Source: Intrasporangium calvum DSM 43043 (GTDB lineage: Bacteria; Actinomycetota; Actinomycetes; Actinomycetales; Dermatophilaceae). Taken from it: 64,000 bases of DNA. The stretch spans positions 1,984,001-2,048,000 of the forward strand of contig NC_014830.1 of assembly GCF_000184685.1 (NCBI RefSeq), read 5' to 3'. This document shows, one piece after another, positions 54,787 through 64,000 of this stretch (position 1 is its first letter; the number at the start of each line of letters is the position of its first letter). The notes beneath the pieces were generated by a model that saw only the letters and a list, made by a program, of their open reading frames with translations, did not search any database and had not been told where the DNA came from. Position numbers and translations under genes: made by a program.

Positions 54787-55173
54787 TCACAGTGCGAGGC
54801 TGGCGCCACTGACCCACCACGAACACGGCTTCGTGGACCCGGGGCGGACGCCTTCGCACGGGGGAAGGACGCTCGGCGCGGCGAGGTCCCCCGACTGCGG
54901 GTCCCGGGTCCAGAGCACTGGTGACGGCTGCCAGATCTCGTGGATCACCTCGCAGTCACATCGCGCCCCGAGGGCGGTCAGGCGCCGCCGCAGAGTCACG
55001 GCGCGCCGCGCCCGGACGAGTCGGTAGTGCTCAGCCCAGCCGAGACCGTTGCTGCAGCCGCCGGCGAGCACCATCCGGTGGGTGAAGCACCCGAGGCACT
55101 CGCCCGATCGCGGCACGACACCGACCTTGGGGTCGACCCGGCTGCCGGTGAAGATGTGGATGACGTTGGACAT
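54787..55173 (-). CDS. DUF2695-like small protein
   Basis: 128 aa. The only family mark is the C-terminal LGARCDCEVIHEIW, which resembles DUF2695 (CDCE motif). Additional cysteines near residues 26, 29 and 40 could bind metal. Function unknown. It lies upstream of yciO on the same strand, 47 bases apart. Confidence 0.6.
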   Translation of the reverse strand: MSNVIHIFTGSRVDPKVGVVPRSGECLGCFTHRMVLAGGCSNGLGWAEHYRLVRARRAVTLRRRLTALGARCDCEVIHEIWQPSPVLWTRDPQSGDLAAPSVLPPCEGVRPGSTKPCSWWVSGASLAL

Positions 55174-55314
55174 GACCCTCCTTCAGCGGACAGCCTCTGC
55201 CCTCAAGCCCGCCTTCGCCCGACCGCGACGCAAAGCTGTGGACGGGGATGCCTGCGGCCAGGGGATGTGCACGACGCCTTCGGCTCGAGCCAGGCGCGCC
55301 CTCGGGCGCACCGG
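55174..55314. other. Intergenic stretch with no recognisable feature
   Basis: 141 bases upstream of the DUF2695-like gene. I saw no clear promoter, hairpin or reading frame with family similarity. Confidence 0.5.
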
Positions 55315-55926
55315 TCAGCCGCGAGACGCCTCGGCGAGGAGGGACTCGAACGGCGTGACGTCCTCGAACGGGTCGAGGACCGCCGGCGCGGGCGCGCCCG
55401 CGACGATCCGGACGAAGTCGGCGCCCGCCCGGTCGATCCTCGCCCCGAGCCGGCCCGCCGCCACGCTCCCCCAGTCCTCCGACGCGGCGAAGACCGCGAC
55501 CGGTGCGACGAGGGCGCCCAGGTAGGCGAACAGCGGCCGCAGCGCATGGTCGATGGCGAGCGAGTGCCGCGCCGTGCCCCCGGTCGCGCCGAGGAGCACC
55601 GGCTTGCCCCGCAACGAGTCCTTGGGCAGGACGTCGACGAGCATCTTGAAGAGACCGCTGTAGGACGCGCTGTAGATCGGGGTCGACACGATGAGGGCGT
55701 CGGCCGCGACGATGGCGTCGAGACGGGCCTGCAGGTCCGGCGACGCGAAGCCGGTGAGCACGTTGTTGGTCAGGTCATGGGCGACCTCGCGAACCTCGAT
55801 GACGTCAACGAGGACGTCCTCGGCGCCCAGCGCCCGGACGACCGCCTCGGTCAGGCGGTCGGCGAGCAGCCGGGTGGACGACGGTTCGGTGATGCCGGCC
55901 GTGATGACGGCGAGTCGGGTGGTCAT
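55315..55926 (-). CDS. NAD(P)H-dependent FMN reductase (CE1759-like)
   Basis: 203 aa flavodoxin-like fold. The FMN-binding region is STPIYSASYSGLFKMLVD (in part) and the glycine loop is GATGGTARH. It would supply reduced FMN to the monooxygenase encoded just upstream; the two genes overlap by ATGA, so they form a two-component system. Confidence 0.85.
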   Translation of the reverse strand: MTTRLAVITAGITEPSSTRLLADRLTEAVVRALGAEDVLVDVIEVREVAHDLTNNVLTGFASPDLQARLDAIVAADALIVSTPIYSASYSGLFKMLVDVLPKDSLRGKPVLLGATGGTARHSLAIDHALRPLFAYLGALVAPVAVFAASEDWGSVAAGRLGARIDRAGADFVRIVAGAPAPAVLDPFEDVTPFESLLAEASRG

Positions 55927-57098
55927 CGGGGCTCTCCGTTCGCGGGGGTGGGGGTGCGCGACGCGTCGGGCGAGGCGCCCGTCACGTCGTCGGCGGGGGC
56001 ATAGACGGTCGCGTCGTGACCGCCGCCGGCCTGGGCGACGAGCGAGGCGTGGGTGGGTGCGTCCGGCACGTGGGCGGGCTTGAGCGCGGCGAACTCCTTG
56101 CGGAGGACGGGCACGACCTCCTCGCCGAGGATGTCGAGCTGCTCGAGGACCGTCTTGAGCGGCAGCCCGGCGTGGTCCATCAGCCAGAGCTGACGCTGGT
56201 AGTCACCGACGTAGTCGCGGTAGCCGAGCGTGGCCTCGATGACCTGCTGGGGGCTGCCGACGAGGAGCGGGGTCTGCGCCATGAAGTCCTCGAGCGAGGG
56301 GCCGTGCCCGTAGACGGGGGCGTTGTCGAAGTACGGTCGGAACTCGCGGATGGCGTCCTGGCTGTTGGCCCGCATGAAGACCTGGCCACCCAGGCCGACG
56401 ATCGCCTGGTCCGCCGAGCCGTGGCCGTAGTGCTCGAAGCGGCGCCGGTAGAGCTGCACCATCTGGCGGGCGTGGCTGGAGGGCCAGAAGATGTGGTTCG
56501 AGAAGAAGCCGTCACCGTAGTAGGCGGCCTGCTCGGCGATCTCGGGGCTGCGGATCGAGCCGTGCCACACGAAGGGCGGCACCCCGTCGAGCGGCCGCGG
56601 GGTCGAGGTGAAGCCCTGCAGGGGGGTGCGGTACTTGCCCTGCCAGTTGACGACGTCCTCGCGCCACAGTCGGTGGAGCAGCGCATAGTTCTCGATGGCG
56701 AGCGGGATGCCGTCGCGGATGTCCTTCCCGAACCACGGGTAGACCGGTCCGGTGTTCCCGCGCCCCATCATGAGGTCGATCCGGCCGTCGGCGAGGTGTT
56801 GGAGGTAGGCGTAGTCCTCGGCGAGCCGAACCGGGTCGTTCGTCGTGATGAGGGTGGTCGAGGTCGTGAGGATGATCCGCTCCGTCACGGCGGCCAGGTT
56901 CGCGAGCAGCACGGTGGGGTTGGCGGGGGCGACGAACGGCGGGTTGTGGTGCTCACCCGTCGCGAACACGTCGAGGCCGACCTCCTCAGCCTTGCGCGCG
57001 ATGGCGACCGTGGCCTTGATCCGCTCCTGCTCGGTGGGGGTCCGGCCGGTGGTGGGGTCGGTGGTCACGTCGCCGACCGTGAAGATCCCGAACTGCAT
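55923..57098 (-). CDS. LLM-class flavin-dependent monooxygenase
   Basis: 391 aa bacterial-luciferase-like TIM barrel: FGIFTVGDV, LDVFATGEHHNPPF and GRIDLMMGRGNTGPVYPWFG (in part). It is followed by its FMN reductase. The real substrate is unknown. A palindromic operator candidate lies upstream and AGGAGC precedes the ATG, so this transcript has a leader. Confidence 0.88.
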   Translation of the reverse strand: MQFGIFTVGDVTTDPTTGRTPTEQERIKATVAIARKAEEVGLDVFATGEHHNPPFVAPANPTVLLANLAAVTERIILTTSTTLITTNDPVRLAEDYAYLQHLADGRIDLMMGRGNTGPVYPWFGKDIRDGIPLAIENYALLHRLWREDVVNWQGKYRTPLQGFTSTPRPLDGVPPFVWHGSIRSPEIAEQAAYYGDGFFSNHIFWPSSHARQMVQLYRRRFEHYGHGSADQAIVGLGGQVFMRANSQDAIREFRPYFDNAPVYGHGPSLEDFMAQTPLLVGSPQQVIEATLGYRDYVGDYQRQLWLMDHAGLPLKTVLEQLDILGEEVVPVLRKEFAALKPAHVPDAPTHASLVAQAGGGHDATVYAPADDVTGASPDASRTPTPANGEPR

Positions 57099-57120
57099 GT
57101 GTCCCAGCTCCTAATAGTTG

Positions 57121-57133
57121 ATGATTCAATCAT
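57121..57133. promoter_or_regulatory. Palindrome at the monooxygenase promoter
   Basis: ATGATTCAATCAT, a perfect 13-bp odd palindrome overlapping the minus-strand TATGAT box of the monooxygenase-reductase operon. It resembles MarR-type operators; no regulator gene is adjacent. Confidence 0.55.
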
Positions 57134-57170
57134 ACCAACGAAGCCACTCCCCCGCGCATTCCCGTCCCCG

Positions 57171-57210
57171 GCTGATCCACGCTGATCCACGCCGATCCAC
57201 GCCGATCCAC
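57171..57210. repeat. Four 10-bp tandem repeats GCYGATCCAC
   Basis: GCTGATCCAC twice and GCCGATCCAC twice, exactly contiguous, then a partial GCC that runs into a dispersed repeat copy at 57212. It lies between divergent genes. Confidence 0.9.
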
Positions 57211-57211
57211 G

Positions 57212-57230
57212 CCGTATGCCGCTGGGCTCG
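57212..57230 (+). repeat. Dispersed repeat after the 10-bp array
   Basis: CCGTATGCCGCTGGGCTCG, full consensus, in the leader of the rRNA methyltransferase gene. Confidence 0.85.
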
Positions 57231-57299
57231 GTCCGCCCGCCCGCTCGGTCCCCGCGCGGCGGCGACCGCACGCCGGGCCCCGCGTGGGATCCTGACGGC

Positions 57300-58055
57300 G
57301 TGACGCCAGAGATCTCCCCCAAGGACCGGTTCATCACGGTCTACGGGCGCAACCCGGTCCACGAGGTGCTGCTCGACCCTGACCTGCACGTCGACAAGGT
57401 CGTCATCGCGGACAGTGCGCGCGGGTCGGGGCTCACGGAGATCCGCCGCGCGGCCGGCCGGCGCGGGATCACGGTCCAGTCCGCCCCAGCCGAGCGGGTC
57501 AAGAAGCTGGCCGGCAACGGCCGCCAGGACCAGGGCGTCTTCGCCGATGTCGTGGCCCCACGGATGCTTCCGCTCGAGGTCGCCATCGACCACGCCGACC
57601 TGCGCACCGTCCTCGTCCTCGACGGCATCACGACTCCGGCGAACGTCGGGATGATCCTGCGCTCGGCCACGGCGGCCGGCATCGACGGCATCGTCGTGCC
57701 CCGCCGGGGCGTGGCCTCCATCGACCCGCTCGTCGTCAAGGCGTCGGCCGGCATTGCGTTCCGGGCCCCGATCCTCAAGACGTTCACCGCGGTGGAAGCG
57801 GTCACCGCCCTGAAGGAGGCCGGCTTCCACATCGTCGGGCTCGACGCCGATGGGGACGACGACCTCTTCACGGCCCACCTGCGCGAACGGGTCGCCGTCG
57901 TCCTCGGCAGCGAGACGGCCGGCCACGGGCCGGAGGTCGCGCGACTCGTGGACACCTGGGTGTCGATCCCGATGACGGGCGGCGTCGAGTCGCTCAACGT
58001 GTCGGCAGCGGCCGCTGTCGTCTGTTTCGAGCTGGTCCGCCGCGCCCGGTCGTGA
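57300..58055 (+). CDS. SpoU/TrmH-family RNA 2'-O-methyltransferase
   Basis: 251 aa SPOUT fold: VYGRNPVHEVLL, NVGMILRSATAAG, LVLGSETAGHG-like GSETAGHGP and VSIPMTGGVESLNVSAAAAVV (in part), the last being the SAM knot. It is shorter than RlmB and its target rRNA or tRNA position is not clear. The GTG start at 57300 is chosen since the longer frame begins inside the dispersed repeat. Its 3' end overlaps phzF on the opposite strand by 62 bases. Confidence 0.85.
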   Translation: MTPEISPKDRFITVYGRNPVHEVLLDPDLHVDKVVIADSARGSGLTEIRRAAGRRGITVQSAPAERVKKLAGNGRQDQGVFADVVAPRMLPLEVAIDHADLRTVLVLDGITTPANVGMILRSATAAGIDGIVVPRRGVASIDPLVVKASAGIAFRAPILKTFTAVEAVTALKEAGFHIVGLDADGDDDLFTAHLRERVAVVLGSETAGHGPEVARLVDTWVSIPMTGGVESLNVSAAAAVVCFELVRRARS

Positions 58056-58908
58056 CGCTGCCCGATCCGACCTCCGTGACTTGACCGGCGACGAAGACGG
58101 TCCCGTCGTCGTCGACCGACACGGCGAGGCGCGACGGCCTGGAGACCTGGGCGCCCTGCGAGATCGTCAGCTCCTGCCCGCGCCGGTCCCTCAATGAGAG
58201 CCAGCTGCCGAGGTTGGCCGCGGCGGATCCCGTCGCCGGGTCCTCCTCGAGGGCAGTGCCCGTCGCCGAGAACATTCGCGCAGTGACCGAGGACTCCCCC
58301 GTCCACGCCCAGACGTAGACCTGCGGTTCGCGGCCCGGCATCGAGAGCACCCGGTGCACCCCGCGCACGTCGGGGGCGCAGGCCGCGACCGCGTCGGCAT
58401 CGGCGAGCTGGACGAGGAGCTGCTCGACGCCGGCATCGACCCAGTGCCCGCCCTCACCGACCACGGCGGCGGCCTGGACTCCCAGCACGTCCCCGACCTC
58501 GGACGCGGAGCTCTCGAGCGGCCGCGTGACCGCCGGGTTCGCCCGCAGCTGCCAACCCCCGTCGACCCGCCGCACCGGGATGCGACCGGCGGGCATCGAC
58601 AGGGTGACCGCGTCGCAGCCCCTGCCGCCACCGTCGCAGAGGTCAGCGACGACGTGGGCGGTTCCGAGGGTGGGGTGGCCGGCGAACGGCATCTCGTAGG
58701 AGGCGGTGAAGATGCGGACGTCTGCCTCCGCTGCCGGCAGCCGCGTGCAGGTGATGAAGGTCGTCTCGCTGAGGTTGAACTGCCTTGCCCACGCCTGCAT
58801 CTGCTCGGTGTCGAGCTCGCCGGCGTCGTCGAAGACACAGAGCGGGTTGCCCGAGAACGGGTCGTCGTCGACGGAGAACACGTTGAGCAGCCGGAAGCGC
58901 AGGTCCAT
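57994..58908 (-). CDS. PhzF-family isomerase
   Basis: 304 aa. The PhzF/DapF-like fold shows in FSVDDDPFSGNPLCVF, TFITCT and EMPFAGHPTLGTAH. The C-terminal ~30 residues are an Arg/Gly-rich extension that overlaps the methyltransferase gene. The substrate is unknown. Confidence 0.88.
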   Translation of the reverse strand: MDLRFRLLNVFSVDDDPFSGNPLCVFDDAGELDTEQMQAWARQFNLSETTFITCTRLPAAEADVRIFTASYEMPFAGHPTLGTAHVVADLCDGGGRGCDAVTLSMPAGRIPVRRVDGGWQLRANPAVTRPLESSASEVGDVLGVQAAAVVGEGGHWVDAGVEQLLVQLADADAVAACAPDVRGVHRVLSMPGREPQVYVWAWTGESSVTARMFSATGTALEEDPATGSAAANLGSWLSLRDRRGQELTISQGAQVSRPSRLAVSVDDDGTVFVAGQVTEVGSGSVTTGRGGPARNRRQRPLPTR

Positions 58909-58942
58909 GGCCCCAGTCTGCCCGGGCCGCTAGATTGCGCGC

Positions 58943-59581
58943 ATGGCCAAACCCGACGGCGTCGTGCCCGGCAGCATCTACCTCTTCCGCCACGGCGAGA
59001 CCGAGTGGTCCATCAGTGGCCAGCACACCGGCAGCACCGACCTGCCGCTCCTCCCCGAGGGCGAGGCTGCCGCGCGCGAGCTCGGCGAGATCCTGCGCCA
59101 CCGCCGCTTCGAGCGGGTCCTCGTCTCGCCACTGCAGCGGGCGCGCCACACGGCCGAGCTGGCCGGCCTGGGCGACTTCGAGGTCGAGCCGCTCCTGCGC
59201 GAGTGGGACTACGGCGCCTACGAGGGCATCACCACAGCCGAGATCTCCGAGCGGCTCGGCCGACCCTGGGAGGTCTTCGCCGACGGCGTCACGCCCGGCG
59301 ACACCCCGGGCGAGACCGTCGACGAGGTGGCGACCCGCGGCCAGCAGGTCATCGACAAGGTCTGGCCCGCCCTCGAGCGCGGCGACGTCGCCCTCTTCGG
59401 ACACGGGCACGCGCTCCGCGTCCTCACCGCCGTCTGGCTGGGAACCACCCCTCGCTTCGGTCAGCACCTCATCCTCGACGCGGGCTCGATGAGCGTGCTG
59501 ACGCACCACCGGTCCACCCGCTGCATCGGGACCTACAACCTGTCCCCGTGGCGCCTGCTCAAGGACTCCACCCCGTCGTAG
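58943..59581 (+). CDS. Histidine phosphatase (phosphoglycerate mutase family)
   Basis: 212 aa. The phosphohistidine motif is FRHGETEWS (16-24) and the second histidine is in FGHGHALR. The family includes alpha-ribazole phosphatase and phosphoglycerate mutase-like enzymes; the substrate is undecided. TAGATT (58931-58936) is six bases before the ATG, leaderless. Confidence 0.9.
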   Translation: MAKPDGVVPGSIYLFRHGETEWSISGQHTGSTDLPLLPEGEAAARELGEILRHRRFERVLVSPLQRARHTAELAGLGDFEVEPLLREWDYGAYEGITTAEISERLGRPWEVFADGVTPGDTPGETVDEVATRGQQVIDKVWPALERGDVALFGHGHALRVLTAVWLGTTPRFGQHLILDAGSMSVLTHHRSTRCIGTYNLSPWRLLKDSTPS

Positions 59582-59598
59582 CCCGGCGGACCCACGAG

Positions 59599-59619
59599 AG
59601 CGAGCCCAGCGGCATACGG
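59599..59619 (-). repeat. Dispersed repeat between phosphatase and GCS-like genes
   Basis: AGCGAGCCCAGCGGCATACG plus G, full consensus, 18 bases after the phosphatase stop codon in a convergent interval. Confidence 0.85.
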
Positions 59620-59624
59620 GATGG

Positions 59625-61115
59625 TTACCTGGCCGCCGGCAGCTCCCACTCGTGGACCGGCTCGTTGGCGCTCATCCCCTCGATGTACTTCGCGAGCATC
59701 TCCCGGAGCGCTCGGTCGCGGGGCAGGCCTCGGGACTCGAGCCGGGCGACGCACTCCGCCTGCCAGCAGGCGCCGTTGGTGACCTTGAGACACCGCTGCT
59801 CGATGATCGTCAGGAAGCGGTCCCGAACCTTCTGGGAGACCCCCCACCGCTCGAGCCCCTCGTGCGCCATCGGCAACAGGCGCCGCAGGACCAGCTCGGT
59901 CGCCGGCACCTCACCGAGCCCCGGCCAATAGGTCCGCGCGTCGATCCCGAGCCTGGCGCCCTCCTCGAAGTTCGCCTCCGCGGCGGAGAAGCTCATCCGG
60001 GTCCACACCGGCCGGTCCTCCTCGGCCAGGACCCGGACCACGCCGTAGTAGAACGCGGCGTTCGCGAGGACGTCGGCGATGCTCGGCCCGGCCGGCAGGA
60101 CCCGGTTCTCGACCCGCAGGTGCGGACGGCCCTGCACGATGTCGTAGATCGGCCGGTTCCAGCGGTAGACGGTCCCGTTGTGCAGCCGCAGCTCCTTCAG
60201 CTCTGGCACCTCGCCGCTCTCGAAGACCTCCTCCGGCTCCTCCTCCGAGATCTCGGGCAGCAGCGCCGGGAAGTAGCGGACGTTCTCCTCGAAGAGGTCG
60301 AAGATCGAGGTGATCCAGCGCTCCCCGAACCAGACCCGCGGCCGGACCCCTTGGTTCTTCAGCTCGATCGACCGGGTGTCCGTCGCCTGGGTGAACAGCG
60401 GGATGCGCGTCTCGGCCCAGAGCCGCTGGCCGAGGAAGAACGGCGAGTTCGCCCCCACGGCCAGCTGCGGGCCGGCGAGGACCTGCGCGGCGTTCCAGTG
60501 GTCGGCGAAGCGCTCCGGCTGAACCTGCAGGTGCAGCTGCATCGACGTGCACGCCGACTCGGGCGCGAGCGAGTCGGAGTATCGGGCGATCCGCTCGCCC
60601 GTCGGTCCCTCGAGCTCGAGCCACACGTCCTCGCCCCGCGCGTCGAGCACGGCGTTGTTGAGGGCCGCGTAGCGGATGTTCTCGCTGATCCAGTCACCCT
60701 CGAAGTGCTCCGGCATGACGGTGGGCAGGATGCCGATCGCGACGATCCCGGTGTGCAGCTCGGCCGCCCGGGCGGAGGCGTGGTTGAGCGACTCGCGCAG
60801 GTGCTGCTCGAGCTCGAGCGCGGCATCGCCGGGAAGCGGTCGCGGGTGGACGTTGAGCTCGATGTTGTAGCGCGCCAGCTCGGTCTGGTAGTTCGGGTCG
60901 GCGATCTGCTCGAGCACGCTCTTGTTGTCGAGCTTGGGTCCGAGGTCCTCGTTGACGAGGTTGAGCTCGATCTCCAGGCCCGTCATCGGACGGTCGAACT
61001 CGAACTGGCTGTGCCCCAGCATCCGCTCGAACACGTCGAGGTCGCGGCGAACCTTCTCGCGGTACTGCTGCCGCTGCTCCCGGGTGTACCTGGCCTGTTC
61101 GACGTCGGCTCCCAC
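59625..61115 (-). CDS. Glutamate-cysteine ligase-like protein (GCS2 superfamily)
   Basis: 496 aa. Carboxylate-amine ligase motifs: PMTGLEIELNLV, NIELNVHPRPLPG and SMQLHLQVQPERF. The family's role in actinobacteria is uncertain: some members act in gamma-glutamyl-cysteine synthesis, others only bind ATP. The GTG start at 61115 has no clear ribosome site. It follows gcvP by 53 bases and may be its downstream partner. Confidence 0.78.
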   Translation of the reverse strand: MGADVEQARYTREQRQQYREKVRRDLDVFERMLGHSQFEFDRPMTGLEIELNLVNEDLGPKLDNKSVLEQIADPNYQTELARYNIELNVHPRPLPGDAALELEQHLRESLNHASARAAELHTGIVAIGILPTVMPEHFEGDWISENIRYAALNNAVLDARGEDVWLELEGPTGERIARYSDSLAPESACTSMQLHLQVQPERFADHWNAAQVLAGPQLAVGANSPFFLGQRLWAETRIPLFTQATDTRSIELKNQGVRPRVWFGERWITSIFDLFEENVRYFPALLPEISEEEPEEVFESGEVPELKELRLHNGTVYRWNRPIYDIVQGRPHLRVENRVLPAGPSIADVLANAAFYYGVVRVLAEEDRPVWTRMSFSAAEANFEEGARLGIDARTYWPGLGEVPATELVLRRLLPMAHEGLERWGVSQKVRDRFLTIIEQRCLKVTNGACWQAECVARLESRGLPRDRALREMLAKYIEGMSANEPVHEWELPAAR

Positions 61116-61168
61116 GAGCCGAGACAACCACACATGGCGCCTCGGCGCGAGGGAATCCGACGGGTGTG

Positions 61169-64000
<2,832 letters not shown>

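Overview
The window is a high-GC actinobacterial chromosome segment. The complete Pup-proteasome locus, PafBC, RbpA, a Ppm1-type mannosyltransferase, and TANNNT promoter boxes placed 6-8 nt before many start codons all point to Actinomycetota. The gene order resembles Micrococcales, and family Intrasporangiaceae is my best guess, but that is inference. No rRNA, tRNA, CRISPR array, phage or transposase gene was seen. No stretch longer than about 230 bases lacks a gene.

Region 1 (1-4.8 kb): a decayed response-regulator remnant, then a MocR-type regulator divergent from a CoA-acylating aldehyde dehydrogenase and a class III aminotransferase. This looks like a beta-alanine or similar amino-acid catabolic module. 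Region 2 (4.8-29.8 kb): RecB-like nuclease, M50 protease, SSB-like protein, trmI, then the Pup-proteasome system. It contains arc/mpa, dop, pup, prcB, prcA and pafA, interleaved with a DUF3054 membrane protein, a divergent PRPP synthetase-like protein, a DivIVA-type coiled-coil protein and an SDR protein. Two FKBP isomerases, DUF3866, pafB-pafC, tatA-tatC, a lipid kinase and a HelY-like helicase follow. Pup ends in Gln, so Dop must deamidate it before PafA can ligate it. Arc carries the C-terminal GQYL docking tail, so every step from tagging to degradation is encoded here.

Region 3 (29.8-42.4 kb): 5'-3' exonuclease, Lrp regulator, a tetR-ybaK-MFS operon, and a clostridial-type lysine degradation set: kamA divergent from kdd, then kamD-kamE-kal. 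The cleavage enzyme Kce is not encoded here. An lnt-ppm1-fxsA lipoprotein/mannolipid operon follows. Region 4 (42.4-52.9 kb): rbpA with a SigR/SigH-type promoter, an MFS transporter, a YwiC-like protein, a tetronasin-type ABC exporter with a divergent MarR-like regulator, an rlmC-DUF2332 pair bracketed by a 19-bp inverted repeat, and an amylosucrase-like enzyme. Region 5 (52.9-64 kb): a Fic protein with a strong palindromic operator, a YciO/Sua5 protein, a DUF2695 protein, a two-gene flavin reductase/luciferase-type monooxygenase operon, a SpoU-type rRNA methyltransferase, PhzF, a histidine phosphatase, a glutamate-cysteine-ligase-like protein and gcvP cut by the window end.

The most unusual genome-wide signal is a dispersed ~19-bp repeat (CCGTATGCCGCTGGGCTCG and variants). 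It occurs at least 14 times, both alone and inside genes, and twice as an inverted pair that makes a bidirectional terminator.
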